Shown here one piece after another: positions 1-11,223 of a stretch of 32,499 bases of DNA (positions are counted from its first letter, which is position 1; every line of letters starts with the position of its first letter). The notes below the pieces were generated by a model. It saw nothing but the letters and a program-made list of their open reading frames with translations, did not search any database and had not been told where the DNA came from. The translations under genes were made by a program, and so were the position numbers. Source of the stretch: Ophiosphaerella korrae (lineage: Eukaryota; Ascomycota; Dothideomycetes; Pleosporales; Phaeosphaeriaceae); NCBI GenBank assembly GCA_028456385.1, contig JALNQF010000416.1, forward strand, positions 1 to 32,499. The letters run 5' to 3'.

Positions 1-1000
1 CTTTATTCTTCTTTAGTAGCTTAAATAGTAGTATTACTATCTTAGTAAAACCTTTAATCTAGATTCTATAGTATACGCAAAAGCTAATAAATATTTAGAC
101 TTCTTTTAGAGATTTATAGGCTAGCTATTTAATTATCTTTTAGACCTTCTTATTAGCTAAGTACTAGCCCTTTTTGTCTACTATATACCTTATAATCCCT
201 ATAGAGTTATAGTACTAATCTAATTTAAAACCTAAGGTAGTAGTACTAGCCCTCTTAAAGTTACGTAAAACTTTGTCTATATTAATAATATATTTACTAA
301 TAAACTTTTAGATCCTAGGTTCTAGTAAGTCTAAGTTATAGTCTATTTTTAGGCCTTTTACTACGATATTATCTATATATAATATATAGCTAGTTAGAAT
401 TAATTCTTATAAGATTTTAGTTACTACTTGTATAAACTTAGTAATAAAGTTTATAGTACCTATAAGTAGAGTATATTACTATACTAGTCTATAAGTTAGT
501 GTATAAAATACTATAAGTAGTCTAGAGTCCTAATAGAGTTCTACTTAATTATATCTAGAGAAGAAGTCTATTAGAGATATAACGTAGTAACCTACAAATT
601 CCTCTAAGAATTTATCTAGGTTTAGAAGTAAGTTAGTATCTCTAATAGTTCTACTATTAGTACGCTAAGTATTATTAATAAGTTAGTATCTTTAGTTTTT
701 TTTTTAACTAGAAACTAAGAGTTATAATATAAGCTTTTACTTAACTTAAAATCTTTTTAGTTTAACTATTTCTAAATTATTTTATTAACTATATCTTTTA
801 GTTTATAAAGTATAAAGAAGCTATTTTTTTAAGCTTTATAGAGTACTATATTAAATTAAACTAGTAGTATAATATTAAAGTAGATATAGCTAAACTCTAT
901 AAAGTTAAAGCTTAATATAACTTTTTAATATAAGAAAACTTTAATTATTATTTTTTTTCCTCTTAGCTATAGCTAGTTAGTAATCTTTATCTTTACTAGC
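1..1000 (-). pseudogene. Ty3/Gypsy reverse transcriptase relic (second family), 3' part cut by window edge
   Basis: Read on the minus strand, this stretch translates with scattered stops into a retrotransposon reverse transcriptase. The N-terminal side (about 830-690) reads towards FLVKKK. It is followed, after a one-base frame change near 685, by a finger/palm segment containing LIDFFSRYNQVEL (about 570-530). The catalytic YxDD box is at 379-368 and reads YIDN before IVVKG, so the second aspartate has become asparagine. The thumb and connection region (about 240-60) includes IRYIVDKKGQ and FISFCVYYRIQI. This order fits a Ty3/Gypsy pol whose RNase H and integrase would lie left of the window. 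The motifs differ clearly from the YLDD family that fills the rest of the window, so this is a separate family. No LTR can be assigned to it. Most stops are TAG or TAA at expected Gln or Trp positions, as RIP produces. Confidence 0.8.
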
Positions 1001-1559
1001 TTTTCTTCTATAACTTAAGTACTTATAAGAAAAAAAGTAGTCTTATTAGTAAAGTATTATTAGAACTATCTCTAACCTTAGTTATTATTTACTAACTATC
1101 TAAGCTTTACTTTTACTTTTTAGTATAATTAGCTCTTTACTTTTTAGAGCTATACTAGAGAGTTATAGACTAGCTATATCTTTTTACTTTTTAACTTATA
1201 TATAGTATTTAACTTAAATTATAGCTTTATTTCTAATAAGCTTTTAAGTATTTATTTTCTTTTTTCTACTTAATTTTATATTTCTATTATAGTAGAGTAT
1301 TATAAAAAAAGAATAGTAAAAAGGAAGTAAGTAGTTACTAGAGAAATATAAGTACTAAGAGCTTATAAAGAGATAAACTATTAAAAAAAAGGTATAGAGA
1401 GAGAGCTAATAGGCTTTTAGGTTACAAGATATAATCTATAAAAGTATAAATAATATTTAGAATCTATATTAAGTATATAATACTATAATAAATAGTAACT
1501 AATATATAACTTAAACTTATAACCTTAGCTTTAAGAGCGCTAGCTTACGTACTATTATA
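1001..1559. other. Decayed AT-rich stretch, no gene recognised
   Basis: No readable frame or known motif was found on either strand. It may be the upstream (gag or protease) part of the minus-strand Ty3/Gypsy relic at 1-1000, because the pyrimidine-rich plus strand continues to about 1270, but no zinc knuckle or protease motif could be seen. Confidence 0.4.
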
Positions 1560-1770
1560 TAAGGTATAAGAATAGGTATAAGAATAGATATAGGAATAGA
1601 TAAGAATAAGAATAGATATAGGAATAAAATAGGTATAGAAATAGGTATAGATATAAGTATAGGAATAAGTACTAGAATAGGTATAGGAATAGGTATAAGA
1701 ATAGGTATAAGAATAGGTATAAGAATAGGTATAAAAATAGGTATAGTATAAGATTAAGTATAAAAATAAG
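1560..1770. repeat. Minisatellite, 12-bp unit
   Basis: A run of imperfect tandem copies of aataggtataag and the variants aatagatatagg and aataggtatagg. The most regular part is about 1675-1745, where the unit repeats nearly without change. The unit divides into two related 6-mers (ataggt and ataaga). Differences between units are mostly A/G transitions, so the array was probably more uniform before RIP. Confidence 0.85.
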
Positions 1771-2463
1771 AATCTACTATAAATATATAGAGCCTAAGAC
1801 CTAAAGAGCTATAAGTAGTATAAAAAGCTAGTAGTATAACTAGCTAAAAATAAAGACAGTAATAAGAAATATTAAAGAAGCTCTTAATAAGCCTTTAGGT
1901 ACCTAATAAATAGCTAGTAAAAGTATAAATAATAAGAATATTAAAATAGAAAAATAACTAGAAAGAAAATAGTAAATATAAAAAAAGATAACAAGAAATA
2001 TAGTAAGAAGAAATAGGTTACTAGTAGTAAATAGTATACTATAATTATAGATAAATAATATATAAAGAGAGTAGTAAAAGAAAAAATATTATAAAGTAAT
2101 TTTAAGCTATAAAATCTAACCTATTATCTAATAAAGAGACTATACTAAAGCTATCTTTTTACTAGCTAAAATCTTCTTTATATAACTTAAGACTTATAAA
2201 AGAGTTATCTTTTATATCTTTTATTTTTATACTAGTATTAGTAAGTTTATAACTTACTAATATTTAACTACTTTTCTACTTTTAGTTAGCGCTTAGTAAG
2301 CTACTAGGTATATATACCTAGTACTTACTTAGATAGCTATATCTACTATTTACTCTTTTTAGTTAATTATTAAAACTACTTTATTAAGTTATTTTATATA
2401 AAGTCTACTTTTTATAATAGTAGATTTCTATAAATATATTACGATACTAAGTAGTAGGTAAGC
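1771..2463. other. Gene-free AT-rich stretch
   Basis: No coding frame, RNA gene or repeat was recognised. The left part is purine-rich on the plus strand and the right part is not, with no motif to assign either. Confidence 0.4.
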
Positions 2464-2530
2464 TATTATATTGTAGGTAATTAGGCTAGGTAATATAGCG
2501 TAGTAGAACACGTAACTATTTAGTAGTAAA

Positions 2531-2605
2531 CGCTCTAGAGTAAACGCTTAGGAATAAGCGCTCTAGAGTAAACACTCTAGAGTAAGCGCTTAGAAATAAA
2601 CGCTA
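2531..2605. repeat. Short direct repeats with a ctctagag palindrome
   Basis: Three copies of ctctagag (starting 2533, 2561 and 2575) alternate with variants of cgctta(g)gaataa. Each ctctagag is its own reverse complement, so the cluster can also pair as hairpins. CpG survives in nearly every unit, which fits RIP acting on CpA and leaving CpG less affected. Confidence 0.7.
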
Positions 2606-2614
2606 GATAGTAAG

Positions 2615-2621
2615 TATATAA
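2615..2621 (+). promoter_or_regulatory. Candidate TATA box
   Basis: tatataa directly downstream of the ctctagag repeat cluster. In so AT-rich a sequence the motif alone is weak. The repeats beside it are the reason for listing it. Confidence 0.3.
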
Positions 2622-2765
2622 GAACGTTAATAGGCCTTTATAGACTATTATATTTAATCTTTTCTTTACTTCTTATCTTAATAGAGTATTATAACTAATA
2701 CTTTAATTAGATTCTTATCTACCTATTAATACTTATATACCTCTTAATACTCTAATAAGAGCTAA

Positions 2766-4274
2766 CTATTAATTAAGTTAAGTAACTAACTTATTTATTA
2801 ACTTTACCTATCTTATAGAAGCTTACTTACCCTTATTACCTTTACCTAGTTCTAAGGTCTTAATAAAATATTTTATATTTATAAGCTTTTTTATAACTAT
2901 TATAAGTACTTTTCTTTTACTTAAAAATTTTCTTTTAGCTTTTCTCTTTAAACCTCTCTTTAAGCTCTTTAGGTACTTCTAAAATTACTTTTAGAGTTAC
3001 TTCGAATTATATATACTTTTTAGATATATAAATACCTCTATAAGCTTATAAATCTATTTAAGGTTTATCTTACTTTATTAATATACTTATTATTCTATTA
3101 TATATAACTTTTACTAAATACTTTTTATAATTTAAATCTTTCTTACTCTAACTAAAAAGTAGTTATTAGATTAAAAGTTATTATAACTAACTAAAAAGTA
3201 ATACGTAGTAGCTAAGTAGCTTAATACAACTTTTCTAAAAGTAACTTACTATCTTTTTAAGATATAAAAGCTAGTAATATAGCTATAAATAGCTTATTAG
3301 ATAATAAGCTCTAAGAGAATACTCCTAAGTAAGTAATAGACTTAATACTCTTTTTATAAAAAATAGAGAGTAATACTACTTTTTTAAGAAATACTTTATT
3401 TAAGCTAATAAAAGAAACTTTCTAGTAGTTTATTTAAAAATTAATAAACGTTTTATTTAAAGTATAAAGTAATAGTTCTCTACTTAATATAATTATAAAG
3501 TTAGAGGACTAAGTTAATATAGTATTATATATACTACTAAGTACTAGTAGTAGTAGAACTACTATAAGCTACTCTAGGGTAGCCTATAATAATATAAGTA
3601 AACTTATAAGTATACTTAATAAAGTATTACTAAGACCTAAGTTAAGCTTTAAAAAGTAATAACTTATACTATAGTAAGTATAAACCTAGGCTAAAAATAT
3701 AGAAACTACTTTTAGATTAGTTTAAGCTCTAGAAAATACTAATAAAAGACTTTATTAAGTATTAATTATAATCTAATATAACGTATATTATAAACTACTA
3801 TAATAAAAGATTAATAATAATTTTATTTAGACCTAAGATAAGTAATAGGTAAAATAGTATTAGCTAGTCTAAGACCTAGTATTAATAAAGTTTTAAAACT
3901 ACTCTAAGTTCTAGAACTATTAATAGTATAGTAGTAATAGTATTAATTTCTTCTTACTATATCTATATTAAAAAAAGATATTCTCTTTAATATATTTATT
4001 AAGCTTAATAATAGTAATAAACTAAAAATTGTATATATATAGTTAAAGATACTTAAAGTATATTAAACTAAGCGCTAATATAAAAGAAGTTTAAATAACG
4101 TTAGCTTCTAAGAATATTCTAAAATAGTACTTAGAAATATAAAAATAGTAGTTACTATAACTAAACTAAATGTAGTTTATAATATAAATAAAAATAGGTC
4201 TACGTAATTTTAATTAAATTCCTAGAAAAGTAAATATCTAGTAATTACTAAAGAGTATAGAGTATATAATAAAA
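2766..4274. other. Decayed AT-rich stretch, no gene recognised
   Basis: Both strands were read in all frames by eye. Fragments such as the Gln/Lys-rich frame near 3640-3900 on the plus strand could be remains of a gag gene belonging to the LTR-like block at 2464-2765, but no zinc knuckle, protease or reverse transcriptase motif appears. Treat as unassigned transposon debris. Confidence 0.35.
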
Positions 4275-4573
4275 TATAATAAGGCTATAAGTTATTACAT
4301 ACCTAAAGTCTTAAATTAAGAGAGTATATTAAATTAAAGGTTAATAACTAAAAAACGTATAGCAATCTAGTAATAGGCTATAAATAATAGAATAATTCCT
4401 AATAGGTAATATTAAAGTATTGTTACTTTTAGTAAAAGATTAGATTACTAATACTATCCTAATAATATATATTACTACTAACTATATACTTATACTAATC
4501 TATTAATTTATTACTTATATCTAGTCTTAGTAACTTTAGGTTATAGATTACTAATCTATTAATTTATAATTAC
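4275..4573 (-). repeat. E5 3' LTR, part one
   Basis: First 299 bp of the E5 LTR as seen on the plus strand, starting at tataataagg (matching the start of the E4 LTR at 27714) and running through the conserved gattagattactaatac to the E1 target site. Together with 11675-11834 it gives an LTR of about 459 bp. The last five bases are one copy of the E1 target duplication. The outer end is less certain than the inner one. Confidence 0.75.
4569..4573. repeat. E1 target site duplication, left copy (attac)
   Basis: attac directly before the E1 5' LTR. The identical attac follows the 3' LTR at 11670-11674. Five base pairs is the usual Ty3/Gypsy target duplication. Confidence 0.9.
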
Positions 4574-5019
4574 TATTATAGGTATAATAAGAGAAATTAA
4601 GATAGAACTAATTAGTCCTAACTTAGGAGCTAACAAAGTATAAGATAAGTAGAGTAGTAACTTTAATTAAGAAACTACTTATAATTAGGATACGTAGGTA
4701 ATCCCCTAATCTATTAAGTGTATAGATAGAAAACAATTATAGATTAATAGATTAGTAATCTATAATCTATAGTCGCTAAGAATAGATATAAGTAATAGAT
4801 TATAGATTAGTAGGAATATATAAGTAGTAAAGATACGTATTATTAGGATACTATTAGTAATTTAATTATTAACTATAAGTAATAATACTAAAATAGTTAT
4901 AAAACATCTTCTATTATTATAGCCTATTATAGATTATAATATAAACTCTTGTTATTACTTCTTAATCTACTAATAACTCTAAAGGTTACTAGGAAGTTAA
5001 CCCTAGTAGACTTATTACA
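4574..5019 (+). repeat. E1 5' LTR (446 bp)
   Basis: Starts tattataggt and ends ttattaca. The 3' copy at 11224-11669 has the same length and begins with the better-preserved tgttataggcgtaacaag. The middle (about 4715-4815) contains short direct and inverted copies built on aatctataatctatag, shared with the E3 LTR. A TATA-like ataatataaa lies near 4940-4950. Confidence 0.95.
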
Positions 5020-5080
5020 CCTTACTAATTTAGTTATTAAAAGAAGTAAAGCGTAAGTAGTGTATAGTCTAGCTAATATA
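5020..5080 (+). other. E1 leader with presumed primer-binding region
   Basis: The 61 bases between the 5' LTR and the gag start. In the less mutated E3 the matching sequence begins ccttgctaatttagtta directly after the LTR. It does not open with TGG, so no tRNA 3' end can be matched by eye. Priming mode is therefore undetermined. Confidence 0.5.
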
Positions 5081-8000
5081 ATAGTAGAAAGTTTAACTAA
5101 ATAAGTAGTAAAAGTACCTATAAGTAGTTATAAGTTAGATAATACTATATAGAAAGTAGTTAGAGAATATATAAATAACTTAATCTCTAAGAAAGAAGAT
5201 ATAAAAATAGTAATTAATGCCCTAGAAAGTTAGAATAAAGAACTCTAGGAATACGTAAAATAAAATAAGGCCTAAATTAAAGCTATTATTAAAGGATAGA
5301 ATTAAATAGAACTAATTACCTAACGCTTAAAGATAAGTATAACTAAGAAACTACTAAAGATACCTATACTTAAGAAGTTTAACAAAATAAGGGAGAAACT
5401 AAGACTCTTTATAGCCTTAGTATAACTCTAGATAGATATATAAGTACTATACTTTAATATAGAAGAAAAGAAGGTAATATATATTAGAATATACCTTAAA
5501 GAAGATATAATAAGATAGTTTAAACCTTACTAGATAGATTATACTATATAAGCCCTAATAATATAGAAAGATAAAACTAGAGCTATCTTTAGAAGTTATA
5601 AATACTTTACTAAACAAATAAGAGTAGTATTTAGAGATATAGATATTACCTAATAAGTAGAAGAAAAGCTTAAAAGACTTATATAACAAAAGTGTATACC
5701 TAAGTATATATTATAGTTTAAACAACTATTATAGAATCTAGAGTAAAACAAATTAGTATTAATATTACAATTTAAATAAAAATTAAATAAAAAAATCTAA
5801 TATAAGATAATCTATATAGAGAAGCCTAGAACACTAGAAGCTCTAAAGTAATAAGTAATATAAATTAACGATAATCTTTAAGAATAGAAGAAGAACAAGT
5901 ATAGTAGTTAACCTAGAAATTAAGATACTAGAGACCTAATAATCCTTAACGCTAACAAGAATAGAAAGAAGAAGAAGAATAAAGACTTTATATACTTTAA
6001 CTATAGTAAGAAAGGCTACTATATAAAGGATTACTAATTATAAAAAAAGAAGGATATAGTATATTATAAATATAGGAAACTAAGATACTTTGTAAAAGAT
6101 TATAGAAGTAAGGACTATAAGAAAGATAAAGAGATATAGTTAAAGATAACTAAGAAAAAGAAAGAAGTACTATAAGTATAGGCTAAGCCTAAGAAGAAAG
6201 TAGCTAGGAGTAAAGAACTATAGTATATAATACTCTATTAGACCTTTTATTATAAAGATAACTACTATATATATTAATCTAGTAAAGAGGAAGTAAAGTA
6301 GTTCTTATAAAAGAATAGAGTAGTAGTAACAAAAGAAAGAATAAAAGTATAGCTAGAAGAAATAGTATATATAATAGACCTACTAATAGAAGACTTAGAA
6401 GGGAAAGAACCTTAGATACTATTAATCTAGGCTAAAGGACTAGTACTAGATAAAGAGACTACTATAGCTTCCTTTAAAAGACTATAAGAAAGCGAGAAGT
6501 AAGTTAGTATAAGAGGTATAGAGTATACCTAGCTAGATATATATAGCTATAATAGCTATATAACTATAGATATAGAGGAATAAAATAAATAATAAAAGTT
6601 TATTTAGAAATACTTACTAGTTATAAGTATAGAGGAAGCGTATAAAGACTAGAAAGAACGTAATCCTAAAAAAACAAAGTTTATACTATTTTAAGAATAG
6701 ATAAAGTAATATATAGTTGTAGTAAGAAGAATACCTATAGAAAGAGAATAGTAGTACCTTATAAGAAAGACGTAATAGATTAATAAAGCCTATATACTAA
6801 GAGTACTAGTAGTATACTATATCCTAATTATAGATACACTTAGAAGAGACAAATACTAGGAAAGAGATAATAAGATAATAGACCTAAAACATCTAGCACA
6901 CTTTAAAGCATTATAGATATTATACCTAGATAAGAATTATATTATATATAGAAACCCTAAAGTAAATAATAATATATAGCCTATAAAGAGAAAAGGCTAT
7001 AACTATATAAGAGTAATTCTAGTAGAAGATATCTAAAGATAGGAAGTAATTCTAGAAAAAAGATACCTAGTAGTAAGACCTAGACTAAAATTATCTAAAA
7101 AATATATCTAAAGAAGACTATAGTATAAATATATATATAATAAATATCTAAAGTATAAAAAGTATAAACTTAAAGTAAGGCTATAGCTCTAGAAAGATAG
7201 ACAATTTATAAAATTACCTAAGTAAGAATAGCTAGAAAGTATAGGAGGCCTATATATTACAAAAATAGGTATATACTAAAGAAGAGAAGTACAATTAATA
7301 ATTAATAGTAGAGCTACAAGGAACTTTATATTAAAGAAGTTTATAGAAATATAAAGAATACGTTATATAATAAAGAAGTACTCTTAACAACTAAGTACAA
7401 TTAAAAAGAAACTATTCTAGGAACCTATTAGGTTTAAAATAGTTCTCTCTATACTTAAACTAAAAGAGATAACAATTAAAAATATAGTTATAGATATAAT
7501 AATAATTAATAATAAATAAGATATAATACTAGGTATACTATAGTTATAGATAACTAACCTATATATTAATTAGAGGATAGGAAAAATTAACTACTATAGA
7601 ATAGATATATTAAAGGCTAACATAAACACCTATAGAAGAGAATTCTTAGAAGAATATAAGAAATAAGAAAAATAGCTTATAGAGCCTAAAGATTACCTTT
7701 TAAAATATTAGCTATAGGATTTAGTAATAGAAATAGAAGAAGGAAAAGACGTAAGATAGAGCCTAGTCTACTAAAAAATAGAAGAAGAGTTTAAAATTAA
7801 GTAAATATTTATTTAAAATGTAATAAAAAAGAGATAGATAGGAGAATCTAAATCTTTAGTAGTATATAGACTTATATTTGTAGATAAAAAAGAGATAAAT
7901 AAAAAAAGGCCCTACATAGACTTTAGAAAAACTAACGTAGTTATAAATAAGAACTAATACCCTCTACTAAAGATAGATATAATATAAGATAAACTATAAA

Positions 8001-10513
8001 GAGTAATAATCTTTATAAAGTTAGATATCTAGAACGCCTACAACTAGATTAGAATTAAGAAAAGTAATAAATAGAAAATAGTATTCTAAACACAATAGAG
8101 ACTATATAAATACTTAGTTATACTTTTTAGATTAATAAACGCACTAGCTGCATTCTAAGAAAGAATTAATATAGTACTAAGAGAGTACTTAAACGTATTT
8201 ATATTTATATACTTAAATAATATCCTTATATTCTTAGAAATAAAGGAAGAATATATATAATACGTACACAAAGTACTAGAAAAGCTAGTAGAAAATAAAT
8301 TATTTCTTAAGATAAGAAAATATAAATTCTATATAAAGGAAATAGATTTCTTAGGATTTATTATTAAACCTAGAAAAATCAAGATTAACCTAAGAAAGAT
8401 TAAGTTAATTAATAAATTGCTAGCACTAAAGAACTTAAAAGAGGTATAATAGTTTTATAGGTTAGTAAACTTTTATAGAAAACTAATAGTAAGATAGTTT
8501 AAAGATATAAAACTAATTACAAGACTTATAAAGAAAGACACGCTATTTAAATAAACTAAGGAATACAATAAAGTATTTAATAAAATTAAGAGAAAGTTTA
8601 TAGAAAACCTAGTTATTAGAATATATAACCTAGACCTACTAGCAATAGTAAAAATAAACGCATCTAACTTAGTCTATAGAATAGTACTAATATAGGAAGA
8701 CCTAAAGACTAAAAAAGAATACTTAGTTAAATACTTCTCTAAGAAAATAAAACTAGTAGAGCTTAACTACCTAATCTATAACAAAGAGATACTAGTAATC
8801 TATAAAGTATTTAAATAATAGAGAGTATACCTATAAGAAGTAAAATACTAAACAAAGGTCTATATAGACTATAGGAATCTTATAGGATTTATACTAAATA
8901 AAGAACTAATATAATAATATATAAGATAGTAGGAATTCCTATTAATATTTAATATAGAAATTATATATATAAAAGGGAAAGATAACTAATTTATAGATAC
9001 TTTTAGTAGAAGACTAGACTTATAAGAAGAAGTAAGCGCTACTAGTATAGTTCTAGTTAAGAATAAGGAAAGATATTTAGTCTTAAATATACCTAAAATA
9101 GCTGTAACACTTAAAAGAAAGAGTAGCGAGCTAGATAAATAGATTTAGAAGATAACAAAAGAAATACCTAAAGAAATAGAAAAACTAAAGACTTAAGAAA
9201 GACTTATATAAGCTTAGAGAAGAATATATATTCTAAAGAAGATCTAAAGAGAATTTATATAATAATTCTATAAATTACTAGTATATAGATACTAAGAGAT
9301 TAATAAAACCTTAGATAGACTACTATAAGACTACTATATCCTAAGAGTAAGATAGCTAGTAATAGAAGTACTACAAGATTATATAGAATATTAAAGGAAT
9401 AAATATAATAGATACGTACTATATAGGATACTACAACTAGTAAAAGTACTAGAATAACTATAGAGAGTTATTACAATAGACTTTATTACAAAGCTACCTA
9501 AGTTAAAAGACCTAATATTAGGGGTTAAGTATAATAGAATCCTAATAATAGTAGATAAACTTATAATATACTTATACTTTAGACTATATAAAGAGAAAAG
9601 TAGGATAGAGGTTACTATACACTAGGTTCTAGGAACTATAATTAGTTAATATAGACTACTAGACAAGATTATTATAGATAGAGACGTAAGATTTATATTA
9701 AAACTATAGAGAACAATAATAGTGTAATTAGGAATTAAATACGTAATATCTACTGCGTACTACTTGTAAATAGATAGATAGTTAGAACGAATAAATTAGA
9801 TAGTAGAATAATACCTAAGATGCTACCTTAACTACAACTTAAACAATTAGGTACAACTACTACCTATAGTATAACTAGTATACAATAGCGAAAAGAATAT
9901 AGTAATAAAAGTATTACTCTTTTTTATAAACTATAGATTTAATCTTAGCGTATATAGAATACTAAAAATAGACGTATCTTAGTCTCTAAGAGGAGAAAAC
10001 TTTGCTAATAGACTTAGAGATATATATTATTAATTAAGATAGGACGTAGAGTTCCTATATAATTAAATAGCTAAGTACTATAATAAGAAGTATAAATAAA
10101 GACCTTAATTTAGAGAGAGAGAAAAAGTATAGTTAGTTAGAAAAAACGTAAAAAGCAAATAACTAAGTTTAAAACTAAACTATATTAAGATAGGACTATA
10201 TAAAGTAGAAAAAGAAGTTATACTAGTTATATTTAAACTAAAGCTACTAAACAAGATAAGGATATATCTAACCTTTTACGTAGCGCTACTTAAAATAGTA
10301 CTATAAAACGTAGAACTACTAGTATATAAAGTAGATATATATAGAGAATAGAAAGAATAAAAAGTTAATAAAATCTTAGTATACTAGTTCTATAATAGTA
10401 AGAACTACTACTTAGTAGAATAGATAGGCGTAAACGAGAAAGGACAACTATAGGAAAAAATATAGGAACTAGAAGATAACCTTAATTACCCTAAGAAACT
10501 AGAGGAGTTCTAA
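5081..10513 (+). pseudogene. E1 gag-pol polyprotein (Gag-PR-RT-RH-IN-chromodomain), decayed
   Basis: One frame runs unbroken by shifts for 5,433 nt (1,810 codons), interrupted only by TAG and TAA. The start is placed at ATA 5081, in frame with everything downstream and aligned with the E3 start; it was probably ATG. Gag spans roughly residues 1-380, with a conserved block at 100-250 and two zinc knuckles at about residues 305-318 and 329-342, where most Cys and His now read Tyr (TGY to TAY, CAY to TAY). The protease active site at 7304 (residue 742) reads NSR instead of DSG before ATRNFI. The reverse transcriptase YxDD box at 8210-8221 (residue 1044) reads YLNN. The integrase keeps all three acidic residues: D at 9479, D at 9677, E at 9785, spaced 66 and 36 codons, the D,D-35-E pattern; its HHCC finger near 9289-9400 has lost most ligands. 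The C-terminal 50 residues resemble a chromodomain, after a GPY/F-like KIGLYKV. A single Gag-Pol ORF recalls Tf1/sushi-type elements. Confidence 0.95.
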
Positions 10514-11060
10514 AATCAAAACCTTCTAGAGCGCTTTATAGCAAACTAAGAAAATTAGCACTACTAATAACAAATAGAGAGGCGTTAGGAATAACTAATA
10601 TAATAGGAGCTAGAGTAGCCTCTACTATATCCTTAAAATTAAGCTTAGACTCTAGAAAAACAGACTACTTAATAGACTTCTTATTGTTTAAGGCCTTTAT
10701 CTTATAAAGACAAGATAAATAGGCCTAGTTATTAGATAACTATATCTAATTATTAAGAAATTAAGACTAATACTCCTCTAGCGTACAATAAAAGATTTTA
10801 TAGAGTTACTTACGCTCCCTTTTAGCTTCTATAATCTATAATAATAGTTTTTCTTAAGCGTAGTTAATAGCTCTCTCTATTATATATAAGTATAGACGTA
10901 TAAATAAGTATCTTTAACTTACACTCTACTATAGATATACTAGATAGATTATAAGATAAATAGGTATTAGTATAAATATATACTTTATAAGCTTTACTAT
11001 ATTTTAAGAAGAGGTAAACTAATAAAGGGTTTATAAACTTATAATAAGAATAGAGAAATA
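10490..11060 (-). pseudogene. E1 antisense accessory ORF, decayed
   Basis: On the minus strand, between the purine tract and the pol stop, the decayed frame matches the better-preserved antisense frame of E3. Recognisable parts are YKVYIYTN and an N-terminal block ending NRESY, then, one frame over, an EAKR segment, AYLSCLYKIKALNNKK (around 10720-10678) and an ESKLNF block, ending LEGFDFRT where it overlaps the last codons of pol. Function is unknown. Residues that agree with E2, E3 and E4 are the evidence that this was a gene and not chance. Confidence 0.55.
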
Positions 11061-11209
11061 TTATAATACTATAGCGTAATACACAATCTACTAATTAGAT
11101 ATAATAAAGAGTAGATTTAGTAGGTATAAGAGAAAATAAAGAACTTTATATTAATAAAGAAACTAGATTAATAATACTAACCTTAGGATAGATATACTAC
11201 AACCTACCT

Positions 11210-11223
11210 AGAGAGAGAGATAG
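11210..11223 (+). other. E1 polypurine tract
   Basis: agagagagagatag lies directly against the 3' LTR. This is the expected plus-strand primer of reverse transcription. The equivalent in E2 is agaggggggaatag and in E3, on the other strand, agaaggggagatag, so the G-run in E1 has decayed to A. Confidence 0.85.

Larger units (their letters stand above)
2464..2765 (+). repeat. Candidate LTR or promoter block of an unidentified element
   Basis: This block differs from its surroundings. It carries a cluster of near-identical 13-mers built on cgctctagagtaa (2531-2590), then a TATA box (tatataa, 2615-2621), then a pyrimidine-rich leader. That order (upstream repeats, TATA, leader) is what an LTR U3-R region looks like on the plus strand. 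Possible ends are the tgtaggt at about 2470 and the ctctaata near 2750, but no second copy or target duplication was found in the window, so the boundaries are guesses. It could instead be a solo LTR or a promoter of a lost gene. Confidence 0.4.

Noticed and set aside
2850..3150. Possible minus-strand coding region from the pyrimidine-rich plus strand
   Set aside because: No motif or sustained frame was seen on the minus strand, and base skew alone is not enough.
5020..5040. tRNA primer-binding site
   Set aside because: The sequence after the LTR (ccttgctaattt in E3) does not begin with TGG or match a tRNA 3' end I can identify, and a self-priming match at an LTR start was not found. Only the region is listed.
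5081..10513. Reading TAG as a sense codon (stop-codon reassignment), since TAG falls at regular Gln and Trp positions
   Set aside because: TAA is equally frequent at Gln positions, Cys, His, Asp and Met codons are also changed, and E1, E2 and E3 differ in which sites are stops. RIP explains all of these together.
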